From the NCBI GenBank assembly GCA_051439375.1, contig JBFRWB010000129.1, positions 1 through 17,074 on the forward strand: a DNA stretch of 17,074 nt. The letters run 5' to 3'. This document shows positions 1 to 5,804 of this stretch, piece by piece. The notes under the pieces were generated by a model. That model saw only the letters and a program-made list of their open reading frames with translations. It did not search any database and was not told the origin of the DNA. The stretch's first letter is position 1; every line of letters begins with the position of its first letter. Origin of the DNA: JBGTGT01 sp051439375 (GTDB taxonomy: Bacteria; Cyanobacteriota; Cyanobacteriia; Cyanobacteriales; Microcystaceae). The position numbers and the translations under genes were made by a program.

Positions 1-101
1 GCCCTTTGAGGCGGGGGAGCCGTCGGTTTCGGTGGCGGTGGCGGAGAGCGCCGCCTTCGCCCCCTAGCCGGCCCTCTCCGGGGCGGGCGCCACGTTTTTT
101 T
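1..101. other. GC-rich stretch of anomalous composition
   Basis: The first roughly 95 bases are overwhelmingly G and C, in a window that is otherwise AT-rich, and the change is abrupt at the T-run 95-101. On the plus strand, bases 2-67 read as 21 open codons plus TAG. Almost every third position is G or C (GAG, GCG, CCG, GTG, GCC), as at the end of a gene from a high-GC genome. On the minus strand the same bases encode the Arg/Pro-rich tail of the J-domain protein. Either a low-complexity linker or a chimeric or foreign segment would explain it. The composition is seen directly; the origin is inference. Confidence 0.6.
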
Positions 102-320
102 CTTCTTAGGATGACTGTTTAAAGCACGAAGTTGATCGCGAGCATGGTTAATTTCTTGGAGTTTTGTAGCCGCCTTTTCTAATAAACGGGGATTATCGCT
201 AGGAATTCTATCAGGATGCCAAATAAAAGCCAAATCTCGGTACGCTTCATTGATTTCTTCCAATGATGCACCGACTTCTAACCCTAAAGTTTTATAGTAT
301 GGTTCCAAGTGTTTGCTCAT
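1..320 (-). CDS. J-domain (DnaJ-like) protein, 3' part cut by the window edge
   Basis: Reading leftwards from the ATG at 320-318, about 106 codons are open to the edge. Residues 7 to about 72 form a J domain: the start PYYKTLGLEVGAS, helix II, the diagnostic HPD motif at residues 35-37 (WHPDRIPSDNP), and a helix III/IV segment ending near NHARDQLRAL. J domains stimulate the ATPase of Hsp70 (DnaK) partners. A short lysine run follows, then an arginine- and proline-rich tail encoded by bases 1-100. That tail is extremely GC-rich and uses codons such as CGG, AGG and CCG that are scarce elsewhere here. Cyanobacterial J-domain proteins often have a Pro/Lys-rich linker before a second domain, so the tail could be a real linker. 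It could also be foreign sequence joined at the edge (see findings). The J domain is certain; everything beyond about residue 73 is doubtful. Confidence 0.8.
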   Translation of the reverse strand, partial: MSKHLEPYYKTLGLEVGASLEEINEAYRDLAFIWHPDRIPSDNPRLLEKAATKLQEINHARDQLRALNSHPKKKKTWRPPRRGPARGRRRRSPPPPPKPTAPPPQR

Positions 321-473
321 GCTTGCAGTGATTCCGATTCAACCAATTACCTTAGTTTAAATCTTGTTTAGCTATTTAGTTCTTGAGACATCTTTAATTA
401 TGTACAACAATAGTTTTATACAGAGCGACATGGGCCATTTAAGGACTCCACTCTGTAAGGTGTCTAACAGTTA
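321..473. other. Spacer between the J-domain gene and tRNA-Gly
   Basis: About 150 AT-rich bases. The region must hold the promoter of the leftward J-domain gene and the 3' flank of the leftward tRNA. I see no further gene and no convincing terminator; a weak CAGAG/CTCTG pairing (421-455) is the only dyad noticed. Confidence 0.4.
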
Positions 474-545
474 AGCGGGTAACGCGATTCGAACGCGCGA
501 CATTCACCTTGGCAAGGTGACGCTCTACCACTGAGCTATACCCGC
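474..545 (-). tRNA. tRNA-Gly (anticodon GCC)
   Basis: The reverse complement folds as a full cloverleaf of 72 nt. The 7 bp acceptor stem is GCGGGTA/TACCCGC, the D arm is GCTCAGTGGTAGAGC, the anticodon stem TCACC/GGTGA encloses the loop TTGCCAA with anticodon GCC, and the T arm has the loop TTCGAAT. The discriminator base at 474 is T, as usual for bacterial glycine tRNAs. CCA is not encoded, so it must be added after transcription. It reads glycine GGC and GGU codons. Confidence 0.97.
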
Positions 546-632
546 AGGGGCATCTGGTAAGTACTCTGACAAGTATGCCAAACGGATTGCTAATTTGTCA
601 ACCTTTTTTGTAACTATTTTCTCCCCTTGTAT

Positions 633-1190
633 TTATTGGGGAGAAGATTGGGGTAAGACAGGAAAAGATGACCCTTCAGCAATTTGATATTGAGGGGAAT
701 TCGGCATAGCACTGTGTAACTGACGCATTAAATTAGCCATTTCTAGGGCATTCATCGCATAATTCCAGCCTAAATTGTTTTTGATTCCTGCTCTTTCTAA
801 AGCTTGCTGCATGGTGTCTGTGGTAACAATGCCAAAGACAATGGGGACACCTGTTTGAAAACCTGCCGCAGCGATACCTTTTGCGGCTTCGGATGCAACA
901 TAATCAAAATGGGGGGTTTGACCCCGAATCACTGCACCAAGACAGATAATGGCGTGGTAACGGCCTGATAATGCCAATTGACGGGCAACCATTGCCACCT
1001 CAAAGCTACCCGGTACCCAAACATAATCGACCTGATTACCGTTAGGATTGGGATCAACGCCATGACGTTTCAAACAATCTTGGCAACCCGATAGAAGTTT
1101 GTCGGTTACTAAGTCATTAAAACGGGCAATGACAAGGGCAAATCTTAGTGAGTCAGGATCTTGGGTAAAATTCCCTTCAAAAACGGTCAT
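633..1190 (-). CDS. ribH: 6,7-dimethyl-8-ribityllumazine synthase (riboflavin synthase beta chain)
   Basis: RibH condenses 5-amino-6-ribitylaminouracil with 3,4-dihydroxy-2-butanone 4-phosphate to give lumazine, the penultimate step of riboflavin synthesis, in the cytoplasm as a pentamer or 60-mer. The 185 residues carry the family landmarks in order: ARFND at 22-26, the substrate loop GSFE at 61-64, GAVIRGQTPHFDYV at 85-98 with the catalytic histidine at 94, and IVTTDTMQQALERAG near 121-135. The last 25 or so residues (after about 160) are a Ser/Pro/Gln-rich tail beyond the usual core of about 155-160 residues. psbZ lies 79 bp upstream on the same strand, the arrangement known from Synechocystis, so the two may share a transcript. 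Confidence 0.97.
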   Translation of the reverse strand: MTVFEGNFTQDPDSLRFALVIARFNDLVTDKLLSGCQDCLKRHGVDPNPNGNQVDYVWVPGSFEVAMVARQLALSGRYHAIICLGAVIRGQTPHFDYVASEAAKGIAAAGFQTGVPIVFGIVTTDTMQQALERAGIKNNLGWNYAMNALEMANLMRQLHSAMPNSPQYQIAEGSSFPVLPQSSPQ

Positions 1191-1269
1191 AAGAATTTAG
1201 AATTTAGAATGAAGGTTGTAATAAGAAGGGACAGCCAACAGTCATGTTGCTATCCCCGAATTAAGCGTG

Positions 1270-1458
1270 TTAGATCACAAAAAAGTTAAGTACAGCGACC
1301 ACAAGAACGAGAACAATCCAAACAATTGACCCTACATAGAGTAAAGGCTTAGATTGATCCCAATTTTGGGGAGAAGCATAGGCGACAGGTACACCAACGA
1401 CCATAACGAAGGAAAAGAAGACTAATGCGGCTAAGGCGACTTGGAAGACAATGGACAT
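1270..1458 (-). CDS. psbZ: Photosystem II reaction centre protein PsbZ (Ycf9)
   Basis: The 62-residue product is the normal length for PsbZ. It has two hydrophobic membrane helices (about residues 4-26 and 38-60) joined by a short polar loop with the characteristic YASPQNWDQSK segment. PsbZ sits at the edge of the photosystem II core in the thylakoid membrane near CP43 and PsbK, and stabilises supercomplexes. An AGGAG ribosome binding site lies 9 bases before the ATG (1468-1472). ribH follows downstream on the same strand. Confidence 0.96.
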   Translation of the reverse strand: MSIVFQVALAALVFFSFVMVVGVPVAYASPQNWDQSKPLLYVGSIVWIVLVLVVAVLNFFVI

Positions 1459-1467
1459 TTTGAAGTT

Positions 1468-1472
1468 CTCCT
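1468..1472 (-). promoter_or_regulatory. Ribosome binding site of psbZ
   Basis: The minus strand reads AGGAG nine bases before the psbZ ATG. This is good Shine-Dalgarno complementarity and fixes the start of this short gene. Confidence 0.7.
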
Positions 1473-1642
1473 AAAGGGTATTTTGACGACACATTGAATA
1501 GAATTTCAGATTTTGTCTCAAATAGTAAATTATCAAAAAGTGACCCCTTCTGTCTAAAGGTGAGGGATTGAGAAACTTGTCTTATTTTAAACAAGATTAC
1601 ATATTTCCATGATCTGAGACTAAAACAATGCGATGACGTGCC

Positions 1643-1751
1643 TGCTATAGTTCTACGCACAATTAAAAATGCAAAATTCAAAATTCAAAAGCAATCCCTG
1701 ACTGCGTTTCAGAATTTTCAACTGTCAAACACGTTTTTGCGTAGGGCTATA
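1643..1751. repeat. Inverted-repeat element, MITE-like
   Basis: TATAGTTCTACGCA (1646-1659) and TGCGTAGGGCTATA (1738-1751) are inverted copies of one 14-mer, 12 of 14 bases complementary, enclosing about 80 non-coding AT-rich bases. The same 14-mer occurs twice more at 5585-5598 and 5730-5743, so it is a dispersed motif and not chance. It could be the terminal repeat of a small non-autonomous element. I see no clear target-site duplication. Confidence 0.45.
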
Positions 1752-1859
1752 TTCCCCATTCCCTAAAAGCGTGCTTGTGGGTGCTTATCACCATAAAGTC
1801 AGGTGAGCCGTTGATAATGCCATTTTTGTAGCTTTTCTTTGGCGTTAAGTAAGGGAAAA

Positions 1860-2501
1860 TTAAGGCACATTACAACTATCTTTTAAGTCTTTTAAAGTTC
1901 TTTGTCTTTCAGCGATCATCATTTCGATAAATGAAGGATAGCGAATTGCTCCGGGTAATTTATTGTTAAAGTACCATGCTTCCCATTCCCCTGATGGAGT
2001 TACAATTTGGGGATTTAATAGATAAACCGCAGAGTCTTGGGAATCACTGATAGCAAGAGCCGTGTGTAGATATTCGGTTCGTAAATGAACACAATCTTGT
2101 TCCTCTCCATAAACCAAATAAAGATGATCAGGGACTTCATAATTATGCTCTCTAACCCATGCTTCTACCCATTGAGGATCTTGCTCAATGAACCAGTTTA
2201 CTTGTTCAGTTGGCCATAAAAGGCCATCATCTGCATCCATCGCTAATATAGTTCCTCCGTTACTGGTTTGTAGGAACTCCACATAAGATGGGGGAAGTGT
2301 ACGAACTAGACGATTTTCTAATAATTGTATTTGCTCTTGAGTCGCCCCTGAAGAAAATAGTTTTCTCTTTAGCAAAAATTCTTCCTCTCTTATGGTTAAG
2401 TTAGAGGGGTTAATTAATTGAAAGGATGTCAGAATTTCTAGGGCTTCTTGCTCCCACTCTCGAAGAAAGTCTGGCCAGTTTGTCAAAGAGGATGCTTTCA
2501 T
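1860..2501 (-). CDS. SMI1/KNR4 family (SUKH superfamily) protein
   Basis: A 213-residue soluble protein. From about residue 52 it shows the SUKH pattern GATQEQIQLLENRLVRTLPP followed by SYVEFLQTSNGG, then acidic and aromatic residues and a WPTEQVNWF segment. SUKH proteins are a superfamily known from eukaryotic Smi1/Knr4 regulators and from bacterial immunity proteins that neutralise polymorphic or contact-dependent toxins; many have no known role. The N-terminal 50 residues are helical and outside the core domain. No toxin gene is adjacent: the neighbours are psbZ on one side and a divergent SRPBCC gene 81 bp away on the other. No strong Shine-Dalgarno is seen before the ATG. Family assignment is fairly firm; partner and function are unknown. 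Confidence 0.8.
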   Translation of the reverse strand: MKASSLTNWPDFLREWEQEALEILTSFQLINPSNLTIREEEFLLKRKLFSSGATQEQIQLLENRLVRTLPPSYVEFLQTSNGGTILAMDADDGLLWPTEQVNWFIEQDPQWVEAWVREHNYEVPDHLYLVYGEEQDCVHLRTEYLHTALAISDSQDSAVYLLNPQIVTPSGEWEAWYFNNKLPGAIRYPSFIEMMIAERQRTLKDLKDSCNVP

Positions 2502-2582
2502 CTGAATCAGAATTATTTTTGAGTTGAATCATTTAAGCTTATCATATTAAATTAATCAACTCCTTAAACCTGTGAACCAAAA

Positions 2583-3236
2583 ATGTTGTCTTTTCTCAAA
2601 CCCTACCAAAAATTGCGAATTGGGATTCTATTATTTGTCCTAATAGCCGTTTCTTATCCTATTTTACCTAGTTTTTCTTCAGTTCCTTTAACTCAATCGC
2701 AAAGATTACTCTTAAAAAAGGGGGAGGTTCTAATTACGGGTCAATCAGGAATTTATCGAGGACAAGTTCTTGTCAATAGTTCACCAGAAACGATTTGGGC
2801 AGTTCTAACAGATTATGATAACTTTGAACAATTTCTTCCTTATGTTCAAGAAAGTAAAATTATTGTTGATCAAGGTTCTAACAAAGTCTTTGAACAAATT
2901 ACGGGACTAGACCTTTTATTGCTTAATCAAACCAGTGTGTCCCAGATTTCTGTTCAAGAAACACCGATCAAAAGAATTGAGTTTACGGGAATTCAAGGAG
3001 ACTGGCAATCACTAAAAGGTGAATGGTTAATTATTCCGCTCTCTTCTGAACCGTCTTCTAGCCAATTTCTTATTATTCATCAAGTAACCATAGAACCCAG
3101 TTCTCGATGGAATCGTTCTTTATTTTTTAGTATCTATCCTGCTCTTTTAGAAGAAACCCTAAAAGGTATTCAGCAAGAAGTTTTACGGCGCAGTCAATCT
3201 TCAAGAATGGATAATAATTTCTCTGTAAAAGAATAG
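2583..3236 (+). CDS. Membrane-anchored or exported SRPBCC (START-like, cyclase/dehydrase) protein
   Basis: The 217-residue product begins with a basic segment and a hydrophobic stretch (residues 13-31), either an uncleaved anchor or a signal peptide. A polyketide-cyclase/START-like domain then runs from about residue 50 to 205: YRGQVLVNSSPETIWAVLTD, YDNFEQFLPYVQESKII, a central hydrophobic beta region, and a long C-terminal helix (LEETLKGIQQEVLRRS). Proteins of this fold bind hydrophobic ligands such as lipids, quinones or pigments in a deep cavity. The ligand cannot be read from the sequence. It is divergent from the SUKH gene (81 bp between starts) and converges on the methylase with a 25 bp gap. 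Confidence 0.82.
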   Translation: MLSFLKPYQKLRIGILLFVLIAVSYPILPSFSSVPLTQSQRLLLKKGEVLITGQSGIYRGQVLVNSSPETIWAVLTDYDNFEQFLPYVQESKIIVDQGSNKVFEQITGLDLLLLNQTSVSQISVQETPIKRIEFTGIQGDWQSLKGEWLIIPLSSEPSSSQFLIIHQVTIEPSSRWNRSLFFSIYPALLEETLKGIQQEVLRRSQSSRMDNNFSVKE

Positions 3237-3261
3237 GATTTAGGCTACAATTAATGACCTA

Positions 3262-4143
3262 TTATTTATTATTCATTTTGTCTGTTGATTTGTTTTGATA
3301 AGGATTATAATTTAAAACCAAGGCTTCTAACATTGGCTTACGGTTACTTTCTTTAGCACCAATATGATAAAAGTGAGGCTGGGTAATAATCTTAAAGGTT
3401 TGCCAATATTTTTTTAAATATTCATTATTTCGGTGTTCATTACTGTGCCAAGTAGATAATATAAAAGAACAGGGTAATGCTTTCATCAGAAAATATAAGT
3501 TTTTTTCATCCTCTTCTTGCCAACAATTAAAATAATCTGTATGTCTGCCTAAATAGGGTGGATCGCAATAGATAAAGTCATTTTCTTGTACTTGCTTCAA
3601 GGTTTCCGTATAACTTTGGACTTTAAACTGCCAATTATTTATTTTCATGCGGTCAATCATATTGGTTACTTGATTAACAATTTTAGTAATATAAGCTTTA
3701 GAAAAACGGTTGGGTTTATGGCAAAAAGGGACGTTAAATCCTCCTTTTTTATTAAAACGAATGACACCATTGAAACAAGAGCGATTTAAAAATAAAAAAT
3801 CTAAAGAACTTTTGTTTTGATTAAATCTTTTCCTTACTTCATAATAATAATCTTGTCCAAAATTTTGTAATTTTTGCCCTTCTTCTTCTAAAAAATCTCT
3901 CACGATAATTGCGTCAATTTCTTGAGTCTTTAAGCGGTTATAAAAATCAATTAGGTGAGGATTGTTATCACAAAATAAGGCATTTTTAGGATTAACATTA
4001 AATCCCACAACCCCAGATCCCATAAAGGGTTCAATCCATTTTCCTTGATTATTCCAGAGCATTGAATCTCGAATCCAAGGCACTAATTTTGTTTTAATTC
4101 CTTGACATTTAATCGGAGGGACAACAGTACGGTTAGTTTTCAT
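3262..4143 (-). CDS. DNA adenine methylase, D12 class (Dam-like, N6-adenine)
   Basis: This enzyme transfers a methyl group from S-adenosylmethionine to N6 of adenine in duplex DNA. With the ATG at 4143 the product has 293 residues. It shows the PPIKCQGIKTKLVPWI entry, SAM motif I PFMGSGVVGF (about 39-48), the D12 signature FLNRSCFNGVIRFNKKGGF (about 118-136), and catalytic DPPY at 194-197. The order is that of the Dam/MboI/DpnII alpha class, so GATC is a reasonable target guess, but specificity is inferred. The frame opens further upstream with TTG at 4170; I prefer the ATG because it leaves the usual short lead before the KGK-type motif. No restriction endonuclease is adjacent, so it looks solitary. 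A heptamer tandem repeat lies 53 bp upstream. Confidence 0.9.
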   Translation of the reverse strand: MKTNRTVVPPIKCQGIKTKLVPWIRDSMLWNNQGKWIEPFMGSGVVGFNVNPKNALFCDNNPHLIDFYNRLKTQEIDAIIVRDFLEEEGQKLQNFGQDYYYEVRKRFNQNKSSLDFLFLNRSCFNGVIRFNKKGGFNVPFCHKPNRFSKAYITKIVNQVTNMIDRMKINNWQFKVQSYTETLKQVQENDFIYCDPPYLGRHTDYFNCWQEEDEKNLYFLMKALPCSFILSTWHSNEHRNNEYLKKYWQTFKIITQPHFYHIGAKESNRKPMLEALVLNYNPYQNKSTDKMNNK

Positions 4144-4195
4144 TTGACGAGGACTTAGAAAAATTATCAATTAAATTGCTACATTACACCTAACA

Positions 4196-4230
4196 CCCGA
4201 AACCTGAAACCTGAAACCCGAAACCCGAAA
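4196..4230. repeat. Heptanucleotide tandem repeat (STRR type)
   Basis: Five uninterrupted 7-base units, each CCCGAAA or CCTGAAA, in the order C, T, T, C, C at the variable third base. The array is bracketed by CCTAACACC-like sequence on both sides (4189-4198 and 4231-4239). Short tandemly repeated repetitive (STRR) heptamers are known from cyanobacterial genomes. It lies in the divergent spacer between the methylase start (4143) and acsF (4408). Confidence 0.9.
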
Positions 4231-4407
4231 CCTAACACCGTACCTTCCATTACAAAATGTTAAAAATTAGCCCCCATCAGCACCTCGATCGCCTCAAACC
4301 TTGTAAAGTGTTCTCTAAGTCTCTGATGGACAAGGGGTGCAACCACTGTTTAAACCTGAGTCATAGAGCCGAACTATCAAAGCATAAAGAAAAACCGATC
4401 AAAAAAC

Positions 4408-5484
4408 ATGGTATCTACGGTCAAAAAGTCTGAATTTGAAGAAATCCGCCCCGGTGTAAAAGTTCCTGCGAAGGAAACCATTCTCACCCCTCGGTTTTAC
4501 ACCACCGACTTTGATGAGATTGCGAAGATGGATATTTCAGCGAATGAGGCGGAATTACGCGCTATCCTCGAAGAATTTCGGACTGACTATAATCGTCATC
4601 ACTTTGTTCGTAATGAGCTTTTTAATGATTCATGGGATAATTTAGATGAGGAAACTCGCCGTTTATTCGTTGAGTTTTTAGAACGTTCCTGTACGGCTGA
4701 ATTTTCAGGGTTTCTTCTCTATAAAGAACTAGGAAGACGCTTGAAAGGGAAAAACGCTGTTTTAGCGGAATGTTTTACCTTAATGTCGAGAGATGAAGCA
4801 CGTCACGCAGGTTTTTTAAATAAAGCAATGACAGACTTTAATCTCTCTCTTGACCTTGGCTTTTTAACAAAGAGTCGTAAATATACTTTCTTTAAGCCTA
4901 AATTTATCTTTTACGCCACTTATCTTTCTGAAAAAATTGGTTACTGGCGTTACATCACCATTTATCGTCATTTAGAGAAAAATCCCCAAGACTGTATCTA
5001 TCCCATTTTCCGCTTCTTTGAAAATTGGTGTCAGGATGAAAACCGTCATGGTGATTTCTTCGATGCGATTATGCGGGCACAACCTGATACCTTAAATGAT
5101 TGGAAAGCTCGTTTATGGTGTCGCTTCTTCCTTTTATCGGTGTTTGCTACTATGTATCTTAATGATACTCAACGTTCTGGCTTTTATGAGTCTATTGGCT
5201 TAAATGCACGGGATTATGACAAGGAAGTGATTGACAAAACCAATGATACAGCCGGCCGGGTGTTCCCCATCGTTTTAGATATTCATAACCCCGAATTTTA
5301 TAATCGTCTGGAAACCTGTGTCAGCAATAACAATAAGCTTCGGGAAGTTGATGCTTCTAATGCAGTTGGTTTGGTGAAAATCTTGCGTAAATTGCCGACT
5401 TATCTCTCCAATGGTTGGCAATTCCTCAAATTATACCTGATGAACCCCATTCGGGTTGATAAACTAGCAGGAACGGTACGCTAA
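4408..5484 (+). CDS. acsF: Mg-protoporphyrin IX monomethyl ester (oxidative) cyclase, aerobic diiron subunit
   Basis: AcsF (also ChlA/CHL27/Ycf59) forms the isocyclic fifth ring of chlorophyll, turning Mg-protoporphyrin monomethyl ester into divinyl protochlorophyllide with O2, at the thylakoid membrane. The 358-residue product is full length. It has the two diiron helix pairs: a glutamate at about 98 (TAEFSGF) with DEARH at 129-133, and DENRH at 210-214. The conserved start KVPAKETILTPRFYTTDF is also present. The ATG is preceded by a leader of about 240 bp from the heptamer repeat, with no obvious Shine-Dalgarno. A strong hairpin terminator follows the stop by about 30 bases, so it is probably monocistronic. 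Some cyanobacteria carry a second, low-oxygen paralogue; whether this is the main copy cannot be told here. Confidence 0.97.
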   Translation: MVSTVKKSEFEEIRPGVKVPAKETILTPRFYTTDFDEIAKMDISANEAELRAILEEFRTDYNRHHFVRNELFNDSWDNLDEETRRLFVEFLERSCTAEFSGFLLYKELGRRLKGKNAVLAECFTLMSRDEARHAGFLNKAMTDFNLSLDLGFLTKSRKYTFFKPKFIFYATYLSEKIGYWRYITIYRHLEKNPQDCIYPIFRFFENWCQDENRHGDFFDAIMRAQPDTLNDWKARLWCRFFLLSVFATMYLNDTQRSGFYESIGLNARDYDKEVIDKTNDTAGRVFPIVLDIHNPEFYNRLETCVSNNNKLREVDASNAVGLVKILRKLPTYLSNGWQFLKLYLMNPIRVDKLAGTVR

Positions 5485-5512
5485 CAGGTGTTAAGTTTAT
5501 TACAATGAGTGC

Positions 5513-5540
5513 AGGTGGGCTTAAACGCCCACTTTTTTTT
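5513..5540 (+). terminator. Intrinsic terminator of acsF
   Basis: A perfect 6 bp stem GTGGGC/GCCCAC (5515-5520 and 5527-5532) with loop TTAAAC is followed at once by eight T residues (5533-5540). It lies 29 bases after the acsF stop. Confidence 0.93.
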
Positions 5541-5584
5541 GTACTTAGGGTTGGTTGGTGTTGTTGCTTGAATCGTATTATTTT

Positions 5585-5743
5585 TGCGTAGCACTATAAC
5601 TTTGTCTTTGAGAGTTATTGGAAGGATAATCTAAGATTTTCTTAGAAACTTTCTCAGATTTTCTGAGAAAAATCTCTAAAACCCTTATGCAGCTTACTTT
5701 TAACTTTTGACTTTTACCTTTTTACGCTTTGCATAGCACTATA
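5585..5743 (+). repeat. Direct-repeat pair of the TGCRTAGNNCTATA motif
   Basis: TGCGTAGCACTATAACTT (from 5585) and TGCATAGCACTATATAACTT (from 5730) are near-identical direct copies about 145 bp apart. They are the same motif as the inverted pair at 1646-1659 and 1738-1751. The family is therefore present four times in the first 6 kb, always outside genes. Confidence 0.5.
5630..5670. repeat. Tandem hairpins with identical ATTTT loops
   Basis: TCTAAG-ATTTT-CTTAGA (5630-5646) and TTTCTCAG-ATTTT-CTGAGAAA (5650-5670) are two perfect stem-loops three bases apart, with related stems and the same five-base loop. They may be a duplicated regulatory RNA structure or protein-binding dyads in front of the MCE gene. 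There is no adjacent long T-run, so terminator function is less likely. Confidence 0.5.
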
Positions 5744-5790
5744 TAACTTCTAAACTCAAGTTATGATAAGTTCAGTCAAATGTTAAGTGT

Positions 5791-5794
5791 GAGG
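5791..5794 (+). promoter_or_regulatory. Ribosome binding site of the MCE-domain gene
   Basis: GAGG lies ten bases before the ATG at 5805 and supports that start. Confidence 0.5.
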
Positions 5795-5804
5795 ATAAAA
5801 ACTT

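Larger units (their letters stand above)
1459..1859. other. 400 bp intergenic region upstream of psbZ
   Basis: It holds the psbZ ribosome binding site and presumably its promoter, then low-complexity AAATTCAAAATTC sequence around 1670-1690, and an inverted pair of TGCGTAG/CTATA motifs (1643-1751, listed separately). A 110-codon open frame on the minus strand (1349-1681) overlaps psbZ and has no recognisable protein character, so I do not call it. The stretch next to 1859, just after the SUKH gene stop, contains nothing I can identify. Confidence 0.5.
5541..5804. other. Repeat- and hairpin-rich spacer upstream of the MCE gene
   Basis: Between the acsF terminator and the MCE-protein start there are two direct copies of TGCRTAGCACTATA and, between them, two consecutive hairpins with the same loop (both listed separately). 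A purine-rich GAGG at 5791-5794 serves the downstream ATG. I see no open frame of protein character. Confidence 0.5.

Noticed and set aside
421..455. Possible terminator downstream of tRNA-Gly
   Set aside because: Only a 5 bp CAGAG/CTCTG pairing with a long loop and no T-run.
1349..1681. 110-codon open frame on the minus strand overlapping psbZ in another frame
   Set aside because: It overlaps a certain gene, has basic, cysteine-scattered low-quality composition and no recognisable domain; the upstream part is repeat sequence.
1665..1692. AAATTCAAAATTC repeats as a CRISPR or functional tandem array
   Set aside because: Short AT-rich low-complexity sequence without spacers or regular unit length.
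1783..1859. Minus-strand open stretch after the SUKH stop reading NAKEKLQKWHYQRLT then stop
   Set aside because: Only about 18 codons, no start, and in a different frame from the SUKH gene; too short to call a gene fragment.
1860..3236. SUKH and SRPBCC genes as a toxin-antitoxin or toxin-immunity pair
   Set aside because: They are divergent, the SRPBCC protein is a START-like ligand-binding fold with an anchor, and no toxin motif is visible.
3586..3789. 67-codon plus-strand frame inside the methylase gene
   Set aside because: Antisense shadow of the D12 methylase, which has all its motifs on the other strand.
4141..4170. TTG at 4170 as the methylase start
   Set aside because: No ribosome site supports it, and the ATG at 4143 gives the typical lead length of the family.
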